This document shows, in pieces, positions 27,619 to 37,573 of a stretch of DNA of 64,000 nucleotides (position 1 is the first letter of the stretch; each line of letters begins with the position of its first letter). A model generated the notes under the pieces. That model was not told where the DNA came from and ran no database searches. It saw only the letters and a program-made list of their open reading frames with translations. The translations under genes and the position numbers were made by a program. This stretch comes from Paenibacillus silvae. Its GTDB lineage: Bacteria > Bacillota > Bacilli > Paenibacillales > Paenibacillaceae. The stretch is from the NCBI RefSeq assembly GCF_014639235.1, contig NZ_BMFU01000006.1, forward strand, positions 124,001 through 188,000, written 5' to 3'.

Positions 27619-28911
27619 TTACCCCAAAATCCAAAGCCACAGTGCCAGACCTGCCAAAGTGATCAGCAGCGTTGGAACGGTCAGGATGATGCCTGCCTTG
27701 AAATAGTATCCCCACGTAATCTTCACACCTTTGCGGGACAATACATGCAGCCAGAGCAAGGTTGCCAGCGAACCAATTGGTGTCATCTTCGGTCCCAGAT
27801 CGGAACCGATGACATTGGCATAGATCATCGCTTCACGTATGATACCCTCGGTATGTGCTCCTTGAATGGCGAGCAAATTAATCAATACGGTTGGCAGATT
27901 ATTCATCACCGATGACAATACAGCAGCGATTACACCCATGCCCAATGATGCCGCCAGCAGGCCGTAATCGGCTATAGCATCCAGCCAACTGCTTAAATAA
28001 TCGGTTAATCCGGCATTACGCAGACCATACACGACGATATACATTCCCACCGAGAATACAACAATTGACCATGGTGCTTCCTTGATCACACGCTTGAGAT
28101 CAACCGCTTCGCTTTTACGTGCAAGAATACCGAACAGCAGCGCTACTGCGCCTACAATCACGGAGACAGGAATCGGCAGAAACTCACTGGAGGCATACGC
28201 CACCAGTAGCAGTCCCAGCATAAACCAGGCGATTTTGAACACCCTCGGATCACGGATTGCTTCCTTTGGATCACGAGCAGCTGTGACGTCATACGTAAGC
28301 GGAATGCTTTTGCGATAAAATAAAAACAGCATCGCCGTACTCGCCGCAATGGAGAACAGATTGGGCACGATCATACGTACGGCATATTCTACAAATGTAA
28401 TGCCGAAGAAATCGGCAGAGACAATGTTCACCAGATTGCTGACCACCAGCGGCAGCGAAGTTGTATCTGCGATGAAACCACTCGCCATTACAAAAGCCAG
28501 TACCATACGCTCATCAAATTTCAATGCACGCACCATTGCCAGTACGATCGGTGTCAGAATAAGCGCTGCTCCATCATTCGCAAACAAGGCAGACACAGCT
28601 GCTCCAAGTAAAATAGAGTACAGGAACAGCCTGCGTCCGTTCCCTCCTGCCAGCCGGGCCATATGAAGAGCGGCCCACTCGAAGAACCCGGTTTCGTCCA
28701 AAATCAAAGAAATCATAATAATGCCGACAAAGGCAAGCGTAGCATTCCACACAATGGAAGCCACATCCGAAGCATCATTTAAACTAACAACACCAGCGGC
28801 CAGAGCAAGAAGAGCGCCTCCTGAGGCACTCCAGCCTATCCCGATTCCACGCGGCTGCCAGATAACCATTGTAATTGTCAAAACAAAAATCAGTATCGCT
28901 ACATATACCAT
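27619..28911 (-). CDS. arsB: ArsB-type arsenite/anion efflux permease
   Basis: About 430 residues with eleven to twelve membrane segments, the usual ArsB length. Family features are visible: FANDGAALILTPIVLAM, the repeated-topology block MNNLPTVLINLLA and NVIGSDLGPKMTPIGSLATLLWLHVL. It should expel arsenite/antimonite from the cytoplasm, coupled to the proton gradient. The ATG at 28911 follows GGAGG by four bases and replaces a longer frame. No arsR or arsC is adjacent, so regulation is not visible and the substrate should be treated as likely rather than certain. Confidence 0.88.
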   Translation of the reverse strand: MVYVAILIFVLTITMVIWQPRGIGIGWSASGGALLALAAGVVSLNDASDVASIVWNATLAFVGIIMISLILDETGFFEWAALHMARLAGGNGRRLFLYSILLGAAVSALFANDGAALILTPIVLAMVRALKFDERMVLAFVMASGFIADTTSLPLVVSNLVNIVSADFFGITFVEYAVRMIVPNLFSIAASTAMLFLFYRKSIPLTYDVTAARDPKEAIRDPRVFKIAWFMLGLLLVAYASSEFLPIPVSVIVGAVALLFGILARKSEAVDLKRVIKEAPWSIVVFSVGMYIVVYGLRNAGLTDYLSSWLDAIADYGLLAASLGMGVIAAVLSSVMNNLPTVLINLLAIQGAHTEGIIREAMIYANVIGSDLGPKMTPIGSLATLLWLHVLSRKGVKITWGYYFKAGIILTVPTLLITLAGLALWLWILG

Positions 28912-29079
28912 AGTTCCTCCTGCTGCTATCCTGACTTGATATGCGTATCGTTCTATTAATAAAGGTACACCGTACACTGGCTTGTAAGAACCAGACGATA
29001 TATTTATACAGGTCCGCAGGAGGAATGTCTATCTTTATTTTCTGTAAGCTTATGAAAAAATGTACTTAGCCTGAATTTA

Positions 29080-31167
29080 TCAGGACTTATCGCTGTCTTT
29101 GGCATTATCATCATTCATCTTGAACATCCCCAGCAGGCCTTGCAGTTGCTCTGCCATGCTATTTAAATGTGCAGAAGAAGAGGCGATCTCTTCCACGGAA
29201 GCAAGCTGCTCCTGTGATGATGCCGAGACGGACTCGGTACTTGCTGCTGATTCCTGAGTGACATTTGATATGTCGTTCATCGTTTGCACCACATGGGAGG
29301 CACCCATCTCCAATTGTTTTGTCGTCTCTGACAGCTCATCAAGTGTGTGAACCGCATCCTCAACCGCTTCACGAATTTGAGCAAAGGATTGTCCGGACGT
29401 ATTCACAGCCTGGAGACCTTCATCTACCCGGCTTTGAGCCGCATTCATCGCTATCAGAGCTGAATCCATATCCTGGCGTATATTGTGTACAAGCTCGCCA
29501 ATCTGCCCTGCAGAGCTGCCTGATTCTTCGGCCAGCTTACGAACTTCGCCAGCAACCACAGCAAATCCGCGCCCCGCATCTCCTGCTCTGGCTGCTTCAA
29601 TGGAAGCATTCAATGCCAGCAGGTTGGTTTGCTTCGAGATCGATGCAATGACATCAACCATACCGCCAATTTCAGTGGTACGAATATGAAGGGACTGTAC
29701 TACATGACCTAATTGTTCGACCGTCTCCTGAATGATATTCATCTGTTCCACAGCTTGTCCCGCAGCTTCATTCCCTGATGAAGCTGCCCCGGATGTATCT
29801 CGCATCGACGTTGTGATCGACTGTACTCGCTCTGACATCAGCCTCACATCTTCTGCCATACGATTTATCTCTTCAGAGCCTTCCTTCACACTGCTTACCT
29901 GCTGCTCTGCTCCCTCGGCAAGCTCCTGAATCGCCATCGTTGAATGCTCAATCGCTTTCGTCGTTTGGTCTGCACTTGCCGACAACTCTTCTGAGGATGC
30001 AGATACCTGCTCTGCCGTCTCCTGTACACCCAGAATCATCATTCGCAAATTATCCACCATGCGTTCAAAGTACTTTGCCAGCTCACCGACTTCATCCTTG
30101 CGTTTACTGTCCATCTTCACCGTCAGATCACCTTTGCTGACTGCACGTGCATTTTCCTGAAGCCGTTTGATCGGACGGATCATCGAACCAGTGAACCAGA
30201 TAATATAAATGATCGCCAGAAGTACAGAAGCAAGCAAAACAATAAGCGTAGCCAAACGAATCTCCTTGCTAGCGTCCGTTACTTCACTTTTGAACATCGT
30301 TCCCGCAATTTTCCAGCCCGTTGCTTCATTGGTAGAGAAAATCATCATCTTGGCGCGTTGATCAAATATGTATTCGAACTGACCTTCTTTACTTTGATAC
30401 ATTTGATCCATTACGCCGCTGGTATCCTTCGTGCCAACTTCCTGTACAGGAGAGACGACATAGTTCTGATTTGCATCAAGAATAATGACATATCCTTCAT
30501 TCCCTACCTTCATGTTGGCCTGTTCACGAAGATCTGTTAAGTCAAGTGACAGACCAATGACAGCAGATTGATCCTTTAACGTTTTGGAAATAAACACAAC
30601 TGCTGCTCCGTCGGTATTTTTGGTGACCGGGGAGACTGCAACAGTGCCCGGCTGGTTCATCGCGAGTGTATACCACTCTCGTTCTCTGGGATCAAAAGCT
30701 TCTCCGCGCTGGCTGCTCTCTGTAGGTTTTCCCCGAACCATGACACCTTCTGTCGTGCCTACAAAAATATTCAAAGCATCAGGATGTAATCCCAAATACT
30801 GAGCAAGCTTGGTCTGAAGCTCTGTACTATCATTTTCTCCTTTAATCAAAGCCGGATCGAGAGAGTCCGAGAAATAATTGATATCATAAATTTTGCTATT
30901 CACCTGACTCTCTATAATTTTATTCACGGTTTTCACGCTCTGCGTCGCACTATCGTTTAACTGCTCTTGTACCGTGTCCTCCGAGATCGTTAATGTCACG
31001 AAGCTGATTGCCAAACTCGGCAGAATCAAGACGATTAGAAAGGAAAGCAGCATTTTGTTTCGAATATTCCAGACAAATGCTTTTTTCTTACTCTTTTTAT
31101 TTTTAGCTGGTACTGGTTTGGATTTTTTTCCGGCTTTCCCTACCGGATGATTCTGGATTTCATTCAT
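29080..31167 (-). CDS. methyl-accepting chemotaxis protein with dCache sensor
   Basis: About 695 residues. Lys-rich cytoplasmic start, TM1 (about 38-60), extracellular double-Cache domain (about 65-300; FDPREREWYTLA and GYVIILDANQNYVVSP are typical), TM2 (about 310-332), HAMP, and a long coiled-coil signalling domain with the hairpin tip ISKQTNLLALNASIEAARAGDAGRGFAVVAGEVR. Senses small ligands such as amino acids or organic acids and controls CheA. ATG at 31167 is preferred, eight bases after AAGGGGG. Stands alone, as is usual for receptors. Confidence 0.93.
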   Translation of the reverse strand: MNEIQNHPVGKAGKKSKPVPAKNKKSKKKAFVWNIRNKMLLSFLIVLILPSLAISFVTLTISEDTVQEQLNDSATQSVKTVNKIIESQVNSKIYDINYFSDSLDPALIKGENDSTELQTKLAQYLGLHPDALNIFVGTTEGVMVRGKPTESSQRGEAFDPREREWYTLAMNQPGTVAVSPVTKNTDGAAVVFISKTLKDQSAVIGLSLDLTDLREQANMKVGNEGYVIILDANQNYVVSPVQEVGTKDTSGVMDQMYQSKEGQFEYIFDQRAKMMIFSTNEATGWKIAGTMFKSEVTDASKEIRLATLIVLLASVLLAIIYIIWFTGSMIRPIKRLQENARAVSKGDLTVKMDSKRKDEVGELAKYFERMVDNLRMMILGVQETAEQVSASSEELSASADQTTKAIEHSTMAIQELAEGAEQQVSSVKEGSEEINRMAEDVRLMSERVQSITTSMRDTSGAASSGNEAAGQAVEQMNIIQETVEQLGHVVQSLHIRTTEIGGMVDVIASISKQTNLLALNASIEAARAGDAGRGFAVVAGEVRKLAEESGSSAGQIGELVHNIRQDMDSALIAMNAAQSRVDEGLQAVNTSGQSFAQIREAVEDAVHTLDELSETTKQLEMGASHVVQTMNDISNVTQESAASTESVSASSQEQLASVEEIASSSAHLNSMAEQLQGLLGMFKMNDDNAKDSDKS

Positions 31168-31266
31168 TTGCATATCCCCCTTATAATTTCCAAGCCAATT
31201 TTTCTATCTATGTATGAAGTATCTTATGGCTTATGTTATATATCGGCTAACAACGAGATTTATTTG

Positions 31267-31321
31267 ATAAAAAAAAGTACACGCCAAGCAGGCCACTTCC
31301 ACAAGAAAGCGACCAGCTTGA
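31267..31321 (-). terminator. terminator of the EAL gene
   Basis: Inverted repeat CGCCAAGCAGG / CCAGCTTGACG (31280-31290 with 31311-31321, mostly paired), then TTTTTTTT on the minus strand. Confidence 0.82.
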
Positions 31322-31343
31322 CGTTACGGAATGTAACGAATAT

Positions 31344-32408
31344 TTATTTTGCCGCTCTGTAGGACGGTCCCAGGTAAGGACCATCCGGCGGATGGGCTGC
31401 AGGTTTACCAAAATAATAGCCTTGAGCCAGCTCAATTCCTACGGAACGGCAGAAATCAAACTCTTCAATTCGTTCAATCCCCTCGGCAAGTACTCTACCA
31501 CCAAATTGGCTCGATACCTGCACTATATTAAGAATCTTCTGCTGTTTTGCCCGATCCTGATCACAATGATCAATCAGACTGCGGTCAATTTTGACAAAAT
31601 CCGGCTCTAAACGGCTCATTAAATCAATCGTGGAATATCCTGCACCGACATCATCCAATGCTACGGACATGCCGTTAGAACGATATACTTGAAAAATATG
31701 CTGCAGTGTCGACAGATGCTGGATCTGTTCGGTCTCGACAACTTCGAAAACAAAATCCTTTGGGTCTAACGAAAGGCGCTCAATGGCTTCGAATGTATGT
31801 GTTAAACAATATTCAGGATTGTAAATAGAGGAAGGCAGAAAATTAACAAAACGTTTAACACCTTGAGGCAGGTGTCTGGCACTGGTTTCTATTGCTGTAA
31901 TACGAGCAGTTCGATCCAGATAGGAATGTAGTCCCGTTTCTCGTGCCGCTTCAAACAGTTCATATGAGCTAAAGGATCTGCCACGTTCACCCGGACGGAG
32001 CAAAAATTCAAATCCGATAATATGCTCTGAGGCATTTACGATCGGCTGCATATAGCTGCTGAATTGCCGTTCCAAAATAGTAGAAACAATATCTGCATGT
32101 TTGATTCTGGAATGCTGCATGGATAAACTAATCCAATCCCCCTCAGCATCACTGAATAGTCCTTCCGCAGCAGACTTTAACTGAACGGTCAAAGCAATTG
32201 ATAACGTTTTCTCCATTCCCATAATCTCTTCCAGCCGCTTCAGCAGCTCTTGTGTGTCGGAAAAATCGAACCAGAGCACTTTCTCAGAATATTCAACACG
32301 CCTTCCCTTGGTTTGCAGCGCTTCCAGCAAAGCAGGGGAGACGGGACGCAGGTACAGCGTACCTTGACCCTCTATCGGATAGATTGGACTGCAGCCACTG
32401 CAATTCAT
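31344..32408 (-). CDS. EAL-domain cyclic-di-GMP phosphodiesterase with N-terminal CxxC segment
   Basis: About 354 residues from the ATG after GGGGG (MNCSGCSPIYPIEGQG). The N-terminal 110 residues carry C3 and C6 and no recognised domain. The EAL domain follows: EFLLRP in place of EALLR (the Glu is kept), NFLP, EVVE, LDDVGAGYS, DFVKIDRSLI, LAEGIER and QGYYFGKP. The metal- and base-providing residues are all retained, so hydrolysis of c-di-GMP is likely. Cytosolic, monocistronic, next to a chemoreceptor. Confidence 0.87.
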   Translation of the reverse strand: MNCSGCSPIYPIEGQGTLYLRPVSPALLEALQTKGRRVEYSEKVLWFDFSDTQELLKRLEEIMGMEKTLSIALTVQLKSAAEGLFSDAEGDWISLSMQHSRIKHADIVSTILERQFSSYMQPIVNASEHIIGFEFLLRPGERGRSFSSYELFEAARETGLHSYLDRTARITAIETSARHLPQGVKRFVNFLPSSIYNPEYCLTHTFEAIERLSLDPKDFVFEVVETEQIQHLSTLQHIFQVYRSNGMSVALDDVGAGYSTIDLMSRLEPDFVKIDRSLIDHCDQDRAKQQKILNIVQVSSQFGGRVLAEGIERIEEFDFCRSVGIELAQGYYFGKPAAHPPDGPYLGPSYRAAK

Positions 32409-32566
32409 GTAGAACCCCCTTGCCAGTTTATCGAGCTGTATCATTAATGTTACCAAGTTTATACCCAAAGTTTGTAAATAGTATATCATGGGTCTTGAAA
32501 TTAATCTCTAATGTTTTCATGACTTCCTATATGACGGTTATAGAAACAGATGTATGCACTTATTTC

Positions 32567-32602
32567 ACAAAAAAGACCAGCAGTCTGATGACTGCCAGTC
32601 TT
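32567..32602 (-). terminator. terminator of the nucleotidase gene
   Basis: AAGACcaGCAGTC / GACTGCcaGTCTT with a TGAT loop, followed on the minus strand by TTTTTTG. Confidence 0.88.
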
Positions 32603-32624
32603 CATCTGTACCCTTTATTAGACT

Positions 32625-34880
32625 CTATGAAGCAGGAATGACAATTTTTTGTCCAACCTTCAGGTTATGCACATTTGTAATTTTGTTGGCTTTAGCAAGT
32701 ACACGCCAGTCCACACCATATTTCAAGCCGATGCGGTACAGGTTGTCTCCTTTTTTCACAACATAAACCACTTTTGAATTCACTGCCGGTTTCTCCGGCT
32801 GCGGTTTAGGTGTTGGTGCAGGTGATGGTTCTGGCTTCGGTGTTGGCGCCGGATTGGTTTCTGGTTTTGGCGTAGTTGCAGCCTCCCCTGTCAGCTTCAA
32901 TCCGTATTCCGCAAACCCGTCTTTATTCGTACCGATAAAGGACATTGCCGGATTCGCTTCCACCAGTTCTTTGGCATCTGGAGAAGAAGCAAATACCACT
33001 TCAAGATCATTCAGTGCTGCAGCGGTTACACCTGCAGAAGGTTTAATTGGTGCCAGTGACCAGTTGCCATCTGCTGCAGGATTAATCGTTTTGTTCTCAC
33101 GAATATAGTCAATAATGACTTGACGGTTCTCATCCGGTGCAGCCAGAACGATGCGTTTGCCGTCCGGGTTAGCCAGTTTGGATGAAGACGCACGATAGTT
33201 ATTCGTAGCAACGATGAATTTTTGCTCTGGATCAACCGGTTTGCCTTCAAAGCTCAGGTTTTTGATACGACTTGCTGAAGCGTTGACAACCGTTGCCTTG
33301 CTGTCGTATTTAGCTGGCTGTGTGACATCAATCTGGTAGGTTACCCCATCGATAACATCGAAGTTATATGTCGGGAAATCCATATTGATCAACTGCTGCT
33401 GACCACCTTTAGCCGGGTCGATCTGGTTGAACTGGCCTGCTGACCATTCCAGCCACTCTTTCAGTTCAGCACCATTAACCATCACAGCATGTACTGTATT
33501 GGGATATACGTACAGGTCTGCTACGTTTTTGATGGCAATTGTACCTTTAGGAATGTTGGTATAATACGATGCACCGGAACGTCCACCTGCTTTGAACGGA
33601 GCCCCTGCTGACAATACCGGAATATTTTCATAATCCGTACCTTGCAGCTTCTTCTCCACGTACCATTTCTGTGCATTGGTTACAATCTGGATCGATGGGT
33701 CATCCTGCACCAAAGCAAAGAAGCTATTAATGGGTGCTGTTGTTTCGCCAACAGGACCACGTACATATTCCAGCGTACCTTCATGCTCATCATGAACCGC
33801 ATCCACAATTGCCTGGTCAGCATCTACCAATGCCTTTTTGTTCTCTGTGTCATAAATGGGGCGAGCTTCTGTTTTGGAATCAACAACTTTCCACTTGCCA
33901 TCCACTTGCTCCAGATCCAGGTCAATGATCCCGAGATGATCACCCCAGAAACCTGGCTCCACCGCAGGAACGCCGTTAATTGTACCCTTCTCCAGGTCTA
34001 CACCTTTTTTGTCTTTGAAGTCTGCACTAGGGAATACTTTGTGGGCATGTCCAAACAAAATGGCGTTAATGCCTTCCACTTGGCTCAGGTATAGCACAGA
34101 GTTCTCCATCAGATCGGTTTGAGGAATATCCTCAAAGCCGGAGTGAGGAATAGCAACGATAATGTCCGCACCTTCGGCCTTCATTTTTGGAATGAATTTT
34201 TTCGCGGTAGCGATAATATCCTTGGCAATGACCTTGCCTTGCAGGTTAGCGCTGTCCCATTGCATGACTTGCGGCGGTACAAAGCCGATCACACCTACTT
34301 TGATCGTATGCTCCTTGCCACTTTCATCCGTTACTTTTTTGTCCAGAATTTTGTATGGTGTAAAATAGTTTTTATCGTTTGTTTCATCTTGATCACCATC
34401 GTCTACATAGACATTGGCATTGATGTAAGGGAAGTTGGCTCCCTCCAGTGTCATATCAAGAAAATCGAGACCATAGTTGAATTCATGGTTACCGATATTG
34501 CCTGCATCATAATCAAGCAGATTCATCGCTCTATATACAGGGTGAGTTTCACCCTTTTTCAGAGGATCAATCTTCGCTACAAAATCACCCATCGGGTTCC
34601 CCTGAATCAGGTCACCATTGTCGAACAGCAGGCTGTTCTTTGCTTCTGCACGGGCTTTCTTGATCAACGTGGCTGTTTTCGCGAGACCATACTGATCTGT
34701 TGCTTTGTCTGAATAGTAATCGTAGTTGATCAGATTGTCATGAATGTCCGTTGTTTCCATGATCCGCAATTTGACTTTGGCCGCATCTGCAGCCGACACA
34801 GGTACCGGAAATACCGCAAGCACGTTTAATGCAACGAAAGCGGCAGTCAGGCTTGATAATACTTTTTTACTCTTCTTCAA
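32625..34880 (-). CDS. secreted 2',3'-cyclic-nucleotide phosphodiesterase/3'-nucleotidase with LysM tail
   Basis: 751 residues. Signal peptide ends near VSA-ADA (31). Metallophosphatase motifs: TTDIHDN, FDNGDLIQG, GNHEFN, IPHSGF and FGHAHKV; then the 5'-nucleotidase C-terminal domain. A Pro/Lys/Thr linker (TPKPETNPAPTPKPEPSPAP...) leads to one LysM motif (YVVKKGDNLYRIGLKYG...VGQKIVIP) that should hold it on peptidoglycan. It would release phosphate and nucleosides from extracellular RNA fragments. Start codon is TTG after GGGAGGGG. A possible Pho box upstream would fit phosphate scavenging. Confidence 0.9.
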   Translation of the reverse strand: MKKSKKVLSSLTAAFVALNVLAVFPVPVSAADAAKVKLRIMETTDIHDNLINYDYYSDKATDQYGLAKTATLIKKARAEAKNSLLFDNGDLIQGNPMGDFVAKIDPLKKGETHPVYRAMNLLDYDAGNIGNHEFNYGLDFLDMTLEGANFPYINANVYVDDGDQDETNDKNYFTPYKILDKKVTDESGKEHTIKVGVIGFVPPQVMQWDSANLQGKVIAKDIIATAKKFIPKMKAEGADIIVAIPHSGFEDIPQTDLMENSVLYLSQVEGINAILFGHAHKVFPSADFKDKKGVDLEKGTINGVPAVEPGFWGDHLGIIDLDLEQVDGKWKVVDSKTEARPIYDTENKKALVDADQAIVDAVHDEHEGTLEYVRGPVGETTAPINSFFALVQDDPSIQIVTNAQKWYVEKKLQGTDYENIPVLSAGAPFKAGGRSGASYYTNIPKGTIAIKNVADLYVYPNTVHAVMVNGAELKEWLEWSAGQFNQIDPAKGGQQQLINMDFPTYNFDVIDGVTYQIDVTQPAKYDSKATVVNASASRIKNLSFEGKPVDPEQKFIVATNNYRASSSKLANPDGKRIVLAAPDENRQVIIDYIRENKTINPAADGNWSLAPIKPSAGVTAAALNDLEVVFASSPDAKELVEANPAMSFIGTNKDGFAEYGLKLTGEAATTPKPETNPAPTPKPEPSPAPTPKPQPEKPAVNSKVVYVVKKGDNLYRIGLKYGVDWRVLAKANKITNVHNLKVGQKIVIPAS

Positions 34881-35362
34881 AATAACCCCTCCCGGTTATG
34901 TACATCGAATCATGCCATATTAGCAACAACAGGCACAGAAAATAATAGATTTCATGCGTTGTGCATGCTGATAATCGGATGAGCATTCATCTGTAATTAT
35001 CAGGTTAGTTTATCTCACATGAACATCTATTCATATCTGTGCGCGTTATTTACATCTCAAATCATAACGTAATGTTAAACAGTTGAAAAGCATTAATTTT
35101 TACAATATCCGTACATAGTTGAGCGACTTTATATTTTCATGCGTAATTTCGACAATTCTCTCGGTTTTTCAGCCAAAATATAGGCAATATTTTATTCAAA
35201 TTTCAAATGTTACATCATTATAACACCACTCACAGATTGGTCATACTCTGCATACCAAAGAACCGCGAACCCATAAAGGGATCACGGCTGATCGGATTGA
35301 TGTTATTCATCGTCTGACAACAAGTCCGTGCAATCATTGAATTATGAATACGTGGCTGTGAT
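34881..35362. other. 480-bp AT-rich intergenic region
   Basis: Upstream of the nucleotidase gene and downstream of the PPOX gene. Contains the possible Pho box described separately; otherwise I see no ORF or strong hairpin. Confidence 0.4.
35062..35078 (-). promoter_or_regulatory. possible PhoP box of the nucleotidase gene
   Basis: On the minus strand TTAACA, five bases, TTATGA. The first half and spacer (TTAACATTACG) nearly repeat the pstS box (TTAACATTGCG); the second half is weaker. It lies about 180 bases upstream of the start. Confidence 0.5.
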
Positions 35363-35779
35363 TTATTGCTCCCACACATGATGCTCGTGGTCTTTGCCTG
35401 TATATTCAATTCGTGAAGGCGTAATGTCCAGAATGACATAGTTGGGATCATTCGGTCCATCAAACCAAGCTTTCAGCTCATCATTCCATACTTGCTCACG
35501 CAGGCCTTCATTTTTGGTCACTTCACAGGTTCCCTCGATCTCCACAACTTCCTTGGAGCCTCCTGCCTCGTAACCAAGCAGCAGGCTGACATTCGGATTG
35601 TTTTCCAATTCCTCCACCTTGTGTGTACGGCGGTTGGTTGCCAGGTGAATATTCAGACCATCGTTGAAAAGAGCCATATAGCGGGATTTCGGTTTTCCAT
35701 TCTCAACGGTCGAGAAGCTGCAAAACGGGTTATGTTCCAAAGCCTTCACAATGTTTTGTTCCAATTCATTCTGGTTCAT
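35363..35779 (-). CDS. pyridoxamine 5'-phosphate oxidase-like (general stress 26-like) protein
   Basis: 138 residues forming one split-barrel flavin-binding domain: FCSFSTVENGKPKSRYMALFNDG, IHLATNRRTHKVEELENNPNVSLLLGYE. Likely binds FMN or F420-like cofactor, or acts in stress; PdxH activity itself is unlikely given length and missing motifs. AAAGGAG lies before the ATG. Monocistronic. Confidence 0.85.
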   Translation of the reverse strand: MNQNELEQNIVKALEHNPFCSFSTVENGKPKSRYMALFNDGLNIHLATNRRTHKVEELENNPNVSLLLGYEAGGSKEVVEIEGTCEVTKNEGLREQVWNDELKAWFDGPNDPNYVILDITPSRIEYTGKDHEHHVWEQ

Positions 35780-35873
35780 GGGAGATGCTCCTTTCGGTTT
35801 GGGGGGATGTTTGCAAGCTTGGCTTTGAGGCTCAGAACCAAAAACTTATGCAGGGTAACCGTTACAGTGCCGA

Positions 35874-36000
35874 ATCGTTCTTTCGATCGCTGTTATCCCC
35901 GGATTATTATTGAATATTTTTCAGTGGGGCATAATCCGGTGATAAAGGCGAACGCTTCGCTTCTTCAGAATCGATTTCGTCTCTTCCACTACTTCTGCAT
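35874..36000. repeat. intergenic palindromic repeat, type 1, copy B
   Basis: 23-base arms 35885-35907 and 35931-35953 (GATCGCTGTTATCCCCGG with CCGGTGATAAAGGCGAAC). Then CGCTTCGCTTCTTCAGAATCGATTT and TCCACTACTT as in copy A. The rest of the 35780-36236 gap holds no gene I can support. Confidence 0.8.
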
Positions 36001-36236
36001 TGCTTCCAATGGTACAAGCAATTCAAAGCCCAAAAGCCCTTTAAACATCTTAGGTTTAATCTTGTAGTAGATTTACGTCTTTTAATCAGACATAGACTAT
36101 TTGTTTAGAGTTCACAGTTGCCTGTTTGATGTACAAACAGCTGTACTTATAGTGTACCCGCCTCACCTATGTTGAATCCCTGAACCCGAATGTATGCATA
36201 AACATGATGAAGATTTATTTTTCATAAAAGGAACTT

Positions 36237-36695
36237 CTAGTTTAGATCCCCAAGGTAAATACGCGGTTCTCCCTTTTTTAACAACAATTCACCGATCGTT
36301 TTGGGGTACAGGCGGATGTCCTTTAATGCTTCAAGCGCAACCCATTCTACCGCCACCTGATGGTCATCCGGGTTCGAGCCTTCAAAGACAGAAGCCTTCG
36401 GATCAACCAGGCTGCATGCAAAATAAAATTCCACCTGATGGATATCCGCATCCCACTCAGCAAATTCATGATTGGCACCGATGTATTCGCGAATATGCAG
36501 CAGCTCTCCCACATCCACGGCCTGTCCGATTTCTTCCAGGCATTCCCGGGCAACCGCATCCTTCAGCTCCTCGCCTTTCTCCTGCCCGCCTCCAGGAAAA
36601 ACATAAGCATCGCCATACTGATCTTTCAGACGAATCAGTAACAATCGGCCTTCCTGAACAATCACCGCTTTGGCCGAATTTCGTATGGGTTTCAT
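36237..36695 (-). CDS. NUDIX hydrolase
   Basis: 152 residues. The NUDIX box is complete (G36, E42, R50-E51, E54-E55, G57 in GGGQEKGEELKDAVARECLEE), so it should hydrolyse a nucleoside diphosphate linked to another group, with Mg2+. Substrate not readable. Cytosolic. Next downstream gene is pxpA, about 100 bases away from its start region and reading the same way, but not clearly co-transcribed. Confidence 0.9.
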   Translation of the reverse strand: MKPIRNSAKAVIVQEGRLLLIRLKDQYGDAYVFPGGGQEKGEELKDAVARECLEEIGQAVDVGELLHIREYIGANHEFAEWDADIHQVEFYFACSLVDPKASVFEGSNPDDHQVAVEWVALEALKDIRLYPKTIGELLLKKGEPRIYLGDLN

Positions 36696-36793
36696 CGTAT
36701 ATCATCCCTCATTTCACATCTATATAAAGTTGAACTAAAGATTTCACACAATCCACTCCGATGACAGAATAACCTTCCAATTGCTGTCCAAAC

Positions 36794-37573
36794 TTAATCT
36801 GCCTGATACGCAGTTACGTCTACACCCTCAGCTTCCAGCATTTCACGGATCGTTTGAGCAAATGTCAAAGCATGCTCACCATCCCCATGGATACACACGG
36901 TATCTGCCTGGATAGGCACTTCAGCACCGTCCAAAGTGATAACCTTGTCGTACTTAACCATTCGCAGCACCTGCGCCAGCGCCGCTTCCGGCTGTTCAAT
37001 CAGCGCCCCATCCTGACTGCGAGGTGTTAACCTGCCATCTGAACGATAGGTACGATCCGCGAAAACCTCACTCACACCACGCACACCGATTCGGTTTGCC
37101 GCCATGATCAGCTCGCTTCCTGCCAGACCGTACAGATACAGCTCCGGCTGCACTTGATAGACCGCTTCGGCAATAGCCTCCGCAAGCTTGATGTCGGCTG
37201 CCGCCATATTGTAAAGAGCTCCATGCGGCTTCACATGATGCAATCGTCCCCCATTAGCACGAACAAAAGCTTCCAGTGCACCAATCTGGTACACCACCAT
37301 ATCATAGGCTTCCCGCGCTGTAATCTCCATCGTTCTTCGCCCGAACCCCTGCAAATCCGGCAATCCGGGGTGAGCACCGATAGCGACCTGATGCTTCATG
37401 GCTCGCTCTACAGTAAGCCGCATCGTTGCCGGATCACCCGCATGGAAACCACAGGCAATATTGGCTGAGGTGATTAGGGGCAGGATCGCTTCATCGGATT
37501 TCATCATGTTACGGTAAGCCCCGTAGCTCTCACCAAGATCACAATTGATATCTAATGTATAACCATGCATCAT
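36794..37573 (-). CDS. pxpA: 5-oxoprolinase subunit A
   Basis: 259 residues of the LamB/YcsF family: DINCDLGESYG, SANIACGFHAGDP, GAHPGLPDLQGFGRR, HVKPHGALYN and CIHGDGEHA. With PxpB and PxpC it opens 5-oxoproline to glutamate with ATP. Starts within the pxpC stop (ATGA overlap). Last gene of pxpB-pxpC-pxpA. Confidence 0.95.
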   Translation of the reverse strand: MMHGYTLDINCDLGESYGAYRNMMKSDEAILPLITSANIACGFHAGDPATMRLTVERAMKHQVAIGAHPGLPDLQGFGRRTMEITAREAYDMVVYQIGALEAFVRANGGRLHHVKPHGALYNMAAADIKLAEAIAEAVYQVQPELYLYGLAGSELIMAANRIGVRGVSEVFADRTYRSDGRLTPRSQDGALIEQPEAALAQVLRMVKYDKVITLDGAEVPIQADTVCIHGDGEHALTFAQTIREMLEAEGVDVTAYQAD

